A DNA stretch of 15,376 bases from Patescibacteria group bacterium (GCA_023380995.1 JAMCTD010000032.1:1-15376); one strand, 5' to 3'; shown: positions 7,705 through 14,028, numbered from the stretch's first letter. Program-made: numbers and translations. Notes: a model not told the origin generated them from the sequence alone.

Positions 7705-7734
7705 TTGACATAGTATAATTAGTTTTCTTATAAT
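7705..7734 (+). promoter_or_regulatory. Near-consensus promoter of the nucleosidase-like gene
   Basis: TTGACA (7705-7710), an 18-bp spacer, TATAAT (7729-7734), six bases, then the ATG at 7741. The expected transcription start is the A of the ATG itself. Two further perfect TATAAT boxes lie at 7700-7705 and 7714-7719. Confidence 0.75.
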
Positions 7735-7740
7735 CCCCCT

Positions 7741-8502
7741 ATGGCCAAAGAGCAGTTTTCTCCACGGGTTGCAATAGCAGCGGGTTTTGGAATGGAAGTG
7801 TATTCCTTGCGTGAATTGATTAAAGGTACGCTACAAGAGCCGGTAAAAGGTGATATAAATTTATATAAAGGCAGGGTAGAGGATATGGATGTTATTTTGT
7901 TTGTGTCAGGAATGGGGATGAATAGAGCAAGAAGATCAACGGAAGAAGTGTTAAAAAATTATCCATCAATTAAATTCGTGATAGATACAGGTACAGCAGG
8001 AAGTATTTCTACTGCTCAACCTCCTACTATTATTATTCCTGATCGGTGGGAAGATTATTCTTGGGTGATAGGACAAAATATAATGGAAAAACGTTTATTT
8101 GGACGTGATGATTATCAGGATATTAATCAACCTGTGGAAGTTAATAAGTATTTGCTGGAGATGGCAAAATCCGTTACTCCTGAGGTTGGTGTGTCGGTAA
8201 TAGGCGGAGTAGGCCTTTGTTCTTCCAAAGTTCTGATAAGGGGAAAGCACAAGGTGCTTTTGCAAGAACACTACCCTCAAGCTGATATTGTAGATATGGA
8301 ATCTTATGCTGTGATTCAAGCCTGTCAGGAGCATGATAGACCTACTCCAGCAATAGCAATCCGTGCTGTAAGTGATATGGCAGGCAAGGGATACAGAGCA
8401 TTTCTGAGAAATTTTACGTCTGCCGCCAACAGAGCTAATTTCCAGGATGCAATTCAGAATTATACAATGTTTGTTGGTGCTTTAATTAGAAAGCTTACTT
8501 AA
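7741..8502 (+). CDS. Nucleoside phosphorylase superfamily protein, MTA/SAH nucleosidase-like
   Basis: The 253 residues have the purine/uridine phosphorylase (PNP_UDP_1) fold. The points matching 5'-methylthioadenosine/S-adenosylhomocysteine nucleosidase are AIAAGFGMEV with E19, the strand DTGTAGSI (82-89), VDMESYAV with M186 and E187 for ribose binding, and IRAVSDMA (207-214), whose D212 is in the place of the general acid. The reaction would be release of adenine from MTA or SAH, in methionine salvage and polyamine or methylation by-product clearance. A purine nucleoside phosphorylase is the alternative. The start has no Shine-Dalgarno and is fused to its promoter. The downstream typA has its own promoter. 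Confidence 0.75.
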   Translation: MAKEQFSPRVAIAAGFGMEVYSLRELIKGTLQEPVKGDINLYKGRVEDMDVILFVSGMGMNRARRSTEEVLKNYPSIKFVIDTGTAGSISTAQPPTIIIPDRWEDYSWVIGQNIMEKRLFGRDDYQDINQPVEVNKYLLEMAKSVTPEVGVSVIGGVGLCSSKVLIRGKHKVLLQEHYPQADIVDMESYAVIQACQEHDRPTPAIAIRAVSDMAGKGYRAFLRNFTSAANRANFQDAIQNYTMFVGALIRKLT

Positions 8503-8514
8503 GAAGTATACAGT

Positions 8515-8543
8515 TTGTTATTTTAGGCTCAAAGTGGTATGAT
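8515..8543 (+). promoter_or_regulatory. typA promoter
   Basis: TTGTTA (8515-8520), a 17-bp spacer and TATGAT (8538-8543). The start would be near 8550, leaving a leader of about 50 nt that holds the hairpin at 8561-8576 and the ribosome binding site. Confidence 0.6.
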
Positions 8544-8560
8544 ATGCATACCTGCTGTTA

Positions 8561-8582
8561 CCCCGCTGTGGCGGGGTTTTTT
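8561..8582 (+). terminator. Terminator or attenuator hairpin in the typA leader
   Basis: CCCCGC (8561-8566), loop TGTG, GCGGGG (8571-8576), then six T (8577-8582): a full rho-independent terminator, very GC-rich against its surroundings. It comes after the typA promoter, so besides ending the upstream transcript it would also stop part of typA transcription. Confidence 0.8.
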
Positions 8583-8599
8583 GGTGGGAGAGGATAAAT

Positions 8600-10381
8600 A
8601 TGAGTAATATAAGGAATGTAGCCATCATTGCGCACGTTGATCACGGCAAAACTACTTTGGTAGATGCCTTGCTCCGTCAATCCAAAACTAAGCTTGGTAA
8701 GCAATTTACAGACAACTCTGAATTGATCATGGATTCTAATGATTTGGAAAAAGAAAGAGGGATCACAATTTTTTCCAAGAATGCTTCTGTAAATTGGAAA
8801 GATACCAAGATTAATATTATTGATACTCCTGGTCATGCTGATTTTGGTGGGGAAGTGGAAAGGGTGTTAAAAATGGCTGATGGTTGTTTATTGTTAATAG
8901 ATGCCAAGGAAGGCCCAATGCCACAAACCAGGTTTGTTTTGAAAAAAGCCTTGGAAATGAAACATAAAATTGTGGTGGTTATTAATAAAATTGACAAACC
9001 TGATGCCAGGATAAATTATGTGATCAACAAAACCTTTGATTTATTTTTGGAGCTTGGGGCAGATGAAGAAACTGCCTATTTTCCCACCATTTATTCTTCC
9101 GGAAAACACGGCAAGGCAGGTTTAGAAACAGATTTGTCCAAAATGGATGATATTTCACCTGTTTTTGATGCTATTTTAGAACATATTCCCGCGCCCTCTG
9201 ATGATATAAGCAAACCCTTGCAGGTCTTAATCACGAACACAATTTATGACAATTTTAAGGGTAGGATTGCCACAGGCAGGGTTTACAGCGGGATTTTACG
9301 AGCAGGACAAGAGGTGGCTCACATCAACAGGGACGGACAAATTAAAAAATTCAGGCTCACAGCTTTAATGGGATTTGAGGGATTGGAAAGAATTGATATA
9401 AAAGAAGCTCATGCAGGTGATATTGTGGCCCTTTCCGGAATTCCTGACATTACCATTGGTGAAACTATTGCAGATCCTCAAAACCCCATTGCCCTGCCAG
9501 TTTTGGATATTGAGCAGTCTACTGTCAGGATGAATTTTGGGGTTAATTCCTCTCCTCTTGCAGGGCTTGAAGGTGAGTTTAAAACAGCCAGGCAAATTAG
9601 GGAAAGGCTTTACAAAGCAGCTGAGGCTGATGTGGCTTTGAAGGTGGAGGATGGACCATCAAGTGATTTAATTGTGAGCGGAAGAGGAGAACTGCATCTG
9701 GCAATTTTAATTGAAAGGTTAAGACGGGAAGGATACGAATTCCAGGTGGGTAAGCCTCAAGTTATAGAAAAAATGGTAAATGGCAAGTTGATGACGCCTT
9801 TTGAAAAAGTGGCAATTGAGGTGCCTGAGGAATTTTCAGGAACAGTTATGCAAAAAATGGGGTTGAGGCATGCAGAGCTTTTGGATATGAATACGGAAAA
9901 TGGGGTTGTTTACCTATTGTTTTGTGTTGCTACAAAAGAATTTTTTGGTTACAGGTCCCAATTTATGACAGATACCAAAGGTTTGGGAATTTTAAGCAGC
10001 TCATTTTTGGAATACAGGGAAGATTCGGGCAGTAAATTTGAAAGGGCTCAAGGGTCTTTGGTGGTTCATGAATCAGGAAATACCAAGTTATATGCTTTGG
10101 TAGGGGCACAAGACAGGGGAACTCTTTTTGTTGGCCCTGGAGTAAATGTTTATAAAGGACAAGTGATCGGAGCAAATTCAAGGGGAGATGATATTAGGAT
10201 TAATGTTTGCAAAGAAAAACAACAAACAAATCACAGGTCTTCAGGTGAGGGAACTTCTGAGCATTTTAATACTCCAAAAATAATGAGCTTGGAAAATGCC
10301 ATAGAATATATTGATGATAGTGAGCTTGTGGAAGTTACTCCTAAAAACATTAGAATCAGAAAAATTGATTTAAACGGTTAA
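8600..10381 (+). CDS. typA: TypA/BipA translational GTPase
   Basis: TypA (BipA) is an EF-G-like GTPase that binds the ribosome and affects subunit assembly and growth under stress. The 593 residues are close to the usual 600-615. GTPase motifs are intact: AHVDHGKT (11-18), ERGITI (52-57), DTPGH (75-79), NKID (129-132). Domain 2, the EF-G-like domains III and V, and the TypA-specific C-terminal domain follow in order (for example GRGELHLAILIERLRREGYEFQVG near 361 as cut pieces GRGELHLAI and REGYEFQVG, and TPKNIRIRK at the end). The start has a Shine-Dalgarno GGGAGAGGA (8586-8594). The stop TAA overlaps the end of a 34-bp repeat that continues into the hicA side. Confidence 0.96.
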   Translation: MSNIRNVAIIAHVDHGKTTLVDALLRQSKTKLGKQFTDNSELIMDSNDLEKERGITIFSKNASVNWKDTKINIIDTPGHADFGGEVERVLKMADGCLLLIDAKEGPMPQTRFVLKKALEMKHKIVVVINKIDKPDARINYVINKTFDLFLELGADEETAYFPTIYSSGKHGKAGLETDLSKMDDISPVFDAILEHIPAPSDDISKPLQVLITNTIYDNFKGRIATGRVYSGILRAGQEVAHINRDGQIKKFRLTALMGFEGLERIDIKEAHAGDIVALSGIPDITIGETIADPQNPIALPVLDIEQSTVRMNFGVNSSPLAGLEGEFKTARQIRERLYKAAEADVALKVEDGPSSDLIVSGRGELHLAILIERLRREGYEFQVGKPQVIEKMVNGKLMTPFEKVAIEVPEEFSGTVMQKMGLRHAELLDMNTENGVVYLLFCVATKEFFGYRSQFMTDTKGLGILSSSFLEYREDSGSKFERAQGSLVVHESGNTKLYALVGAQDRGTLFVGPGVNVYKGQVIGANSRGDDIRINVCKEKQQTNHRSSGEGTSEHFNTPKIMSLENAIEYIDDSELVEVTPKNIRIRKIDLNG

Positions 10382-10411
10382 TCCTTTTCCTGGTGTTCTA
10401 ATTCATCTTTG
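10378..10411. repeat. Left copy of a 34-bp imperfect direct repeat flanking hicBA
   Basis: It matches 10893-10926 at 30 of 34 positions; all four differences are C/T transitions. Read on the minus strand it encodes KDELEHQEKD and a stop, that is, a second copy of the C-terminus of the acidic protein gene, cut off from any upstream gene body. It begins at the typA stop codon. Confidence 0.8.
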
Positions 10412-10419
10412 ATTGTTTA

Positions 10420-10650
10420 TTATTTTTTTAATATCCTGATAAATTCATCCGTGTTTATTTCAATATCATCCAAAATAGCCTTAAGTGTTCCAGGTCTTAT
10501 TTCATGACTTGGATGATAGGGAATTGTGGTTCTTCTTCCGTCAGAATGTTTCAGTTGAATATGACTACCTGACTGGTGATGTTTTGAAAAGCCCAGTCAT
10601 ATTAAAACCTTCAGAAGTTGTTTAGCTTTTATAACTGGAAGTCTAGGCAT
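10420..10650 (-). pseudogene. hicA: HicA-like mRNA interferase toxin with in-frame TGA
   Basis: HicA toxins are small double-stranded-RNA-binding-fold RNases that cleave mRNA and are held by HicB. On the minus strand the frame reads MPRLPVIKAKQLLKVLI, TGA, LGFSKHHQSGSHIQLKH, and continues with DGRRTTIPYHPS and GTLKAILDDI to TAA at 10420-10422. The whole frame is 76 codons, the normal size. The catalytic His (GSH, H30) and the typical GRRTTIP and GTL motifs are kept. The TGA is codon 18 (10597-10599), where HicA proteins usually have a charged residue, so a one-base change from AGA or CGA is the simplest cause. No ATG, GTG or TTG lies in frame after it. The start overlaps the hicB end by 8 nt, a normal hicBA layout. 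Confidence 0.8.
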
Positions 10651-10873
10651 TAATACTGAAGGTTTGAATACTTTCCATAGCATCGCTTTGTTTAGGAGGA
10701 GTAATATTATCTTTTAATAGGCCTTCTAAGTGACATTGAACAGCATCCTGTAGATTTTCTTTGGTTTCTTCTATGGTTTTTCCACTTGTGTGGACCCCTT
10801 TTAAAAGGGGAACAGAACCATGGAATCCTTTTCCATCAGGTTCAATAATAATGCGGTAAGTGTAGGTTTTCAT
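10643..10873 (-). CDS. hicB: HicB-like antitoxin
   Basis: The 76 residues match the HicB/UPF0150 partial RNase H fold: YRIIIEPDGKGFHGSVPLLKGVHTSGKTIEETKENLQDA holds the usual central pattern (read here as GFHGSVP, GVHTSG and TIEETKENLQDAV), followed by LEGLLKDNITPP. HicB binds and blocks HicA and often represses its own promoter through a C-terminal DNA-binding part; no such domain is obvious in this short form. The gene precedes hicA and overlaps it by 8 nt. Its ATG lies 7 bp after an extended -10 box and has no Shine-Dalgarno. It appears intact although the partner toxin is interrupted. Confidence 0.88.
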   Translation of the reverse strand: MKTYTYRIIIEPDGKGFHGSVPLLKGVHTSGKTIEETKENLQDAVQCHLEGLLKDNITPPKQSDAMESIQTFSINA

Positions 10874-10880
10874 AAAATTA

Positions 10881-10889
10881 ATTATAGCA
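10881..10889 (-). promoter_or_regulatory. Extended -10 promoter of hicBA
   Basis: Minus strand TGCTATAAT: a TG dinucleotide, one base, then a perfect TATAAT (10886 down to 10881), 7 bp before the hicB ATG. The -35 is poor, as is common with extended -10 promoters. The promoter sits right beside the acidic protein's stop codon. Confidence 0.6.
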
Positions 10890-10892
10890 CGT

Positions 10893-10926
10893 TTAATCTT
10901 TTTTCTGGTGCTCTAACTCATCTTTG
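10893..10926. repeat. Right copy of the 34-bp direct repeat flanking hicBA
   Basis: This copy is the natural 3' end of the acidic protein gene (KDELEHQKKD and TAA on the minus strand). Three of the four differences from the copy at 10378-10411 are synonymous in this reading frame. Confidence 0.8.
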
Positions 10927-11135
10927 TGGATTTCTTCATCAATTCCCAGTTCTCCTGGATGTTCTTCATCCTGGTCTTCATATAATCCTGCCTCATGTGC
11001 AGCATCTAAGGCATTATCATCACTCTCTGGATTTGGTGTAGAACCGCTAATAGATTCTTCACCTGTTTTAATATCTTCTGACACAGCATCTTTATGTTTT
11101 TGATCATCCTCGGTTTGAGGATTTGTTATAGGCAT
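10893..11135 (-). CDS. Small acidic hydrophilic protein
   Basis: I do not recognise a family. The 80 residues are very polar, with many Asp and Glu, no membrane segment and no Cys or Trp, and look largely disordered; the second half (NALDAAHEAGLYEDQDEEH and ELGIDEEIHKDELEHQKKD) may be helical. The ATG at 11135 lies 8 bp after a TATAAA box with no Shine-Dalgarno. It is transcribed away from the alpha/beta-hydrolase-like gene and toward typA. The end of the gene is duplicated beyond hicBA, with mostly synonymous changes, which supports that it is a real protein-coding frame. Confidence 0.65.
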   Translation of the reverse strand: MPITNPQTEDDQKHKDAVSEDIKTGEESISGSTPNPESDDNALDAAHEAGLYEDQDEEHPGELGIDEEIHKDELEHQKKD

Positions 11136-11143
11136 AGCATAAT

Positions 11144-11149
11144 TTTATA
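11144..11149 (-). promoter_or_regulatory. -10 box of the acidic protein gene
   Basis: TATAAA on the minus strand, 8 bp before the ATG at 11135. No clear -35. Confidence 0.4.
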
Positions 11150-11187
11150 CTTGCTAAAATCTAATTTCAGCAGAAAAAGGAATTAAA

Positions 11188-11823
11188 TTGGTAAGACTTA
11201 CTGCTAAACATGCTAAAATTGCCAGCATGAATAAAGAACATCGTATGGTTATCGTTCCTGGTATCCGTGATCATATTACCCTAGTTGAGAACTTTATTGG
11301 AAATAGATACCCTTCGATGGAAGTGCTTATATATAGAGCCCAATGGGCAAGAAAAGATACAAGTATTAGTTTTATAGAGCAAGGTTTTAAAAATTTTATA
11401 TCTAATCTTGCTCAAGAAGAAGGTAGTCCAATTGCAGTTGTTGCTACAAGCTCGAGCCCCAGTTTAGTAGTTAATACTTATCCTGAAATAAATCCTTATG
11501 TTAATAAATTTGTTTTTGTTTGTGGCCGGTTGAGAGGTTGGGGCAGCAGATTTGATCCATTATTTAAGATGGCTGCTGTGAGGAATAGGTTATATTGTGA
11601 TTCTGTACAAGCTTGTGAAGGCAATCTAAGTAGGTTAACTAACGCTGATAGAAAAAAATTTATGACAATGAGGCCTTGGTTTGACCTGCAAGTTCCTCCT
11701 CAAACTTGTGTAATGGAAGGGGCCAGAAATATAAAAATACCAATGGTTGGTCATGTTCCTTCGATTGCTCATGCCTTAATTTTTATGAACAAGGAAATAG
11801 CAGAATTTGTTTCGGATAGGTAA
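11188..11823 (+). CDS. Alpha/beta-hydrolase-like protein with unusual nucleophile elbow
   Basis: The 211 residues look like a small alpha/beta hydrolase: a first strand VIVPGIRDH (21-29), a strand-turn-helix AVVATSSSPSLVVNTY (83-98) at the place of the nucleophile elbow, RPWFDLQVPP (162-171) at the place of the acid, and MVGHVPSIAHAL (187-198) at the place of the catalytic His. A triad of S88, D166 and H189 is my inference. The elbow reads ATSSS in place of the usual GxSxG, so activity is uncertain. The chosen start is TTG 11188, with AAAAAGGA (11174-11181) 6 bp before it; ATG 11227 is the alternative. It has no signal peptide or anchor. Substrate unknown. Confidence 0.55.
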   Translation: MVRLTAKHAKIASMNKEHRMVIVPGIRDHITLVENFIGNRYPSMEVLIYRAQWARKDTSISFIEQGFKNFISNLAQEEGSPIAVVATSSSPSLVVNTYPEINPYVNKFVFVCGRLRGWGSRFDPLFKMAAVRNRLYCDSVQACEGNLSRLTNADRKKFMTMRPWFDLQVPPQTCVMEGARNIKIPMVGHVPSIAHALIFMNKEIAEFVSDR

Positions 11824-11835
11824 ATATGTAAGTTG

Positions 11836-11908
11836 TGCGCCTGGAGGGAGTCGAACCCCCAACCGCCTCGTCCGAAGCGAGGTGCTCTATCCATTAAGCT
11901 ACAGGCGC
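11836..11908 (-). tRNA. tRNA-Arg (anticodon TCG)
   Basis: On the minus strand: acceptor GCGCCTG with CAGGCGC, D arm GCTTAATGGATAGAGC, anticodon stem CCTCG/CGAGG around CTTCGGA (anticodon TCG, reads CGA and probably CGG), and T arm GGGGG-type stem closing TTCGACT. The discriminator is A and no CCA is encoded. Confidence 0.94.
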
Positions 11909-11919
11909 AAACCATCTAC

Positions 11920-11925
11920 ATTTTA
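11920..11925 (-). promoter_or_regulatory. -10 box of tRNA-Arg
   Basis: TAAAAT on the minus strand, 11 bp upstream of the mature 5' end. The -35 is not clear. Confidence 0.35.
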
Positions 11926-11953
11926 CCATTTTCCGCTTTACTGCATGGTACTT

Positions 11954-11982
11954 GATACAATCCAGTTAAAAATGATTGTATC
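11954..11982. repeat. Perfect 9-bp inverted repeat next to a -35 box, operator candidate
   Basis: GATACAATC (11954-11962) and GATTGTATC (11974-11982), 20 bp centre to centre, which is two turns of DNA. The right arm touches the TTGACA of the next promoter. There is no T-run after it, so it is not a terminator. Confidence 0.55.
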
Positions 11983-12013
11983 TTGACATAAGATCTGCCC
12001 CTATGACTATGAT
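11983..12013 (+). promoter_or_regulatory. Promoter of the MscS TM-repeat protein gene
   Basis: Perfect TTGACA (11983-11988) and TATGAT (12008-12013), with a spacer of 19 bp, longer than ideal. A long spacer next to an inverted repeat is typical of regulated promoters. Confidence 0.5.
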
Positions 12014-12035
12014 AGGTTAAAGGAGGTGATTAATT

Positions 12036-12731
12036 ATGCAACCAAGAGGAGTAACGTCTTCAGTGGTTTCTGTAAATTCCTTCAATGGCCTTGGTAATTT
12101 CCTGCCACAATTCCTAACAGGTTTAACATTACTTTTGCTAGGTCTTATTGTTGCAGTTATTTTAAAAGAACTGATTTTAAGATTTTTGGTATTTTTAAAA
12201 ATTGAGGATTTATTTGGAGGTGTAAGTAAGTGGTTAAGCAAGGTAAAATCTGAAAATCATGCTGTGGGAAAATCCTGGCCAAAAATTGTAGCGGAATTAG
12301 TCCGTTGGCTGGTAGTAATTTTGTTCCTGGTTCCGGTAGCTCAAGTTTGGGGTTTGCCCAAGATTGCTTTAGCTCTAAACCAGTTCCTGGCTTATATCCC
12401 AAACTTTTTTATGGCTATTGCGATTGGTTATGTTGGAATCGTATTTGCCAATTTGGTATCAGAGATAGTTAAGAAAGCTTGTAAAGCTTGTGGGAGTGCT
12501 TCGTGCAATATTTTGGGCTTTGCTTCAAAATATGGATTCATTCTCTTTGTAGTTTTGCTAGTCTTAAGCCAATTGGGTGTGTCAGCAGATATGATGAGAA
12601 TTTTACTTATAGGAACAGTAGGCATGGTAGCTGTAGCTGGCGGTTTAGCCTTTGGACTGGGTGGAAGGGATTCAGCTGAGAAAGTAGTAAGCGAGTTGAA
12701 ACATAAGCTTTCCGGCGTGGATAAAGAATAG
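12036..12731 (+). CDS. Membrane protein with MscS-type conserved TM-helix repeats, no MscS beta domain
   Basis: The start ATG 12036 is fixed by a full Shine-Dalgarno AAAGGAGGTGAT (12019-12030). The 231 residues have about four membrane helices (25-45, 88-106, 118-140, 164-210 as one or two). The end, GTVGMVAVAGGLAFGLGGRDSAEKVVSEL read in pieces (VAGGLAFGLGG, RDSAEKVV), is the hallmark of the conserved TM-helix repeat found before or instead of an MscS channel domain. The beta domain and vestibule that follow in MscS are absent, so channel activity cannot be assumed. The family is linked to membrane tension or small-molecule channels. The stop is 9 bp from the convergent ROK gene end. Confidence 0.75.
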   Translation: MQPRGVTSSVVSVNSFNGLGNFLPQFLTGLTLLLLGLIVAVILKELILRFLVFLKIEDLFGGVSKWLSKVKSENHAVGKSWPKIVAELVRWLVVILFLVPVAQVWGLPKIALALNQFLAYIPNFFMAIAIGYVGIVFANLVSEIVKKACKACGSASCNILGFASKYGFILFVVLLVLSQLGVSADMMRILLIGTVGMVAVAGGLAFGLGGRDSAEKVVSELKHKLSGVDKE

Positions 12732-12740
12732 AAACAAAAG

Positions 12741-13562
12741 TTATTTAAGGAGTTCTAAGGCACCATATAAACCTGCGTCATCGCCAAGTGTGCCTCTAAC
12801 GAGTTGTGGAGGTTGGGGATAAATTGTTAAAAATTGCTTTAGGTGGTTTTTTACCCTTTCTAAAGGTAGGCTTTGGGAAACGCTGCCACCTAAAACTAAA
12901 ATATCCGGTGACCAATGGACAGTAACATTAGTTAACCCTATTGCCAAATATTTTGAGACTTCATCCCAAATTGCCGGATCAGTTATGGTTTCTCCTTTTT
13001 GGTGATATATCCTTTCCAAATATGTCCCGGCTACATACGCTTCCAAATGCCCTTTGCCTCCGCACTCGCATGAATTTCCGTCAGGCACTATTATTTGATG
13101 AGCAGGCTCAACACCACCCACGGCGTTCTTATCCAGATGATTGTCTACTACCCTTGCTCCGCCAATCCCTGTGCCAATACTTATGTAAGCTACAATACTT
13201 TTTCCCATACCGGCACCTCTATTTGCTTCTCCCAGTCCTTCTATTTTGGCGTCGTTTTCAAGAAAAACTGGAGCTTGGAAAGTTTTTTCCAGTTCATTTT
13301 TTAGAGGCTTATTGATCCAATCTTTCATATGAGTGCTTCTGACTGCCATAGTTTTATCTTTATTTAAAATTATGGCTATTCCTCCTGCTACACCCTCGAT
13401 ATTCTCACCACCGGAAAGTTCATCAGCAGCTTTTTTTAAAGCTTGGATGCCTAAAGTAAAGTCAGTTGGAGTGGGAATGATTTTAGACTCCTTAATGGTT
13501 TTGCTATCTAAAGAAACAGCAATTCTCATGTTTGTCCCGCCAATATCAAATACTAAGTACAT
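12741..13562 (-). CDS. ROK family sugar kinase (glucokinase-like)
   Basis: ATP-dependent phosphorylation of a hexose, feeding glycolysis or the pentose phosphate path. The chosen start is ATG 13562 (273 residues), since the ROK phosphate-binding loop DIGGTN (6-11) then has its normal place near the N-terminus; a longer frame begins at 13604. Also visible are the catalytic Asp in ENDAKIEGLGE (D104), SIGTGIGG (128-135), the zinc site GGVEPAH (H155) with CECGGKGHLE (C165, C167 and H172, the last in place of the more usual Cys), and LVLGGSVS near the end. Glucose specificity is likely but not proven. The -10 may be TTTAAT, 9 bp before the ATG. IMPase and 6PGDH genes nearby suggest sugar phosphate metabolism. 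Confidence 0.88.
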   Translation of the reverse strand: MYLVFDIGGTNMRIAVSLDSKTIKESKIIPTPTDFTLGIQALKKAADELSGGENIEGVAGGIAIILNKDKTMAVRSTHMKDWINKPLKNELEKTFQAPVFLENDAKIEGLGEANRGAGMGKSIVAYISIGTGIGGARVVDNHLDKNAVGGVEPAHQIIVPDGNSCECGGKGHLEAYVAGTYLERIYHQKGETITDPAIWDEVSKYLAIGLTNVTVHWSPDILVLGGSVSQSLPLERVKNHLKQFLTIYPQPPQLVRGTLGDDAGLYGALELLK

Positions 13563-13720
13563 ATTAACTTCATTAAACTTATCACTAATAATGTTAAAGA
13601 TCAACTGATTTAAAATCTATCACTTATCTCTTACTAAATCTTTATTCATTCCTAAATTTAGAGTCGTAGACTTGTAGTATTGAAAAAGAGATTTATTTTA
13701 AAAGGAGGTAAAATAAAAAA

Positions 13721-13930
13721 ATGGTTCAAAAAACTATTATTGCCTTAGGTACTTTGCTTGCTGCTTTTGGACTAACAATTGGTGTAGTTATGGCTCAAAC
13801 AGCCACACCCGGTCCAACTATGTCTCCAAGTCCAACAGCTTCACCACAAGTACCATCTGCTGCTCCATCAACAGGAATGCCTTTTTGGCAGACAGCTTTT
13901 AATGTCTCAATAACTTTTTGGTTAGGATAG
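13721..13930 (+). CDS. Small secreted Pro/Ser/Thr-rich protein with an altered C-terminus
   Basis: The 69 residues begin with a signal peptide (about 1-25, ending VVMA), then a low-complexity linker rich in Pro, Ser and Thr (TPGPTMSPSPTASP and following) up to APSTG (about 48-52). The last 17 residues (MPFWQTAFNVSITFWLG) are unlike the rest and are read from the antisense of a HAD phosphatase gene fragment, so the original 3' end seems to have been lost. The ATG is fixed by a strong Shine-Dalgarno AAAAGGAGGT (13700-13709). The product, if stable, would be exported by Sec. Function unknown. Confidence 0.6.
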   Translation: MVQKTIIALGTLLAAFGLTIGVVMAQTATPGPTMSPSPTASPQVPSAAPSTGMPFWQTAFNVSITFWLG

Positions 13931-13998
13931 GGAAAATTAATTCCAGGTTTATGTCCTACAATTACTCCATCCACATCCAAAACAATTAATTTAACCAT
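13871..13998 (-). pseudogene. HAD family phosphatase, N-terminal fragment
   Basis: From ATG 13998 on the minus strand the frame reads MVKLIVLDVDGVIVG, with the HAD motif I DxD (DVDGV), then PNQKVIETLKAVCQKGIPV, the first helix and strand of a HAD fold. After about 43 residues the HAD-like sequence stops at about 13870 and the frame runs on into the antisense of the Pro-rich linker. Motifs II-IV are missing, so the product cannot be active. The promoter is still good: TATAAT 6 bp before the ATG. The fragment and the Pro-rich gene point at each other, each without its 3' end, as expected after one deletion between two convergent genes. Confidence 0.7.
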
Positions 13999-14004
13999 AT
14001 TCTG

Positions 14005-14010
14005 ATTATA
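14005..14010 (-). promoter_or_regulatory. -10 box of the HAD fragment
   Basis: A perfect TATAAT on the minus strand, ending 6 bp before the ATG at 13998. The expected transcription start is the A of the ATG. Confidence 0.5.
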
Positions 14011-14022
14011 ACTTATATAAGA

Positions 14023-14028
14023 TATAAT
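14023..14028 (+). promoter_or_regulatory. -10 box of the IMPase gene
   Basis: A perfect TATAAT that ends 6 bp before the ATG at 14035. A weak -35, TTCTGA, lies at 14000-14005 with a 17-bp spacer. Only 12 bp separate it from the divergent -10 box. Confidence 0.55.

Noticed and set aside
10597..10599. TGA read as glycine (genetic code 25)
   Set aside because: About twenty other genes read fully with TGA as stop, use GGN for Gly, and have no in-frame TGA; HicA does not usually have Gly at this site.
12941..13608. Plus-strand open frames across the ROK gene
   Set aside because: They are antisense of a clear ROK kinase and show no protein-like features.
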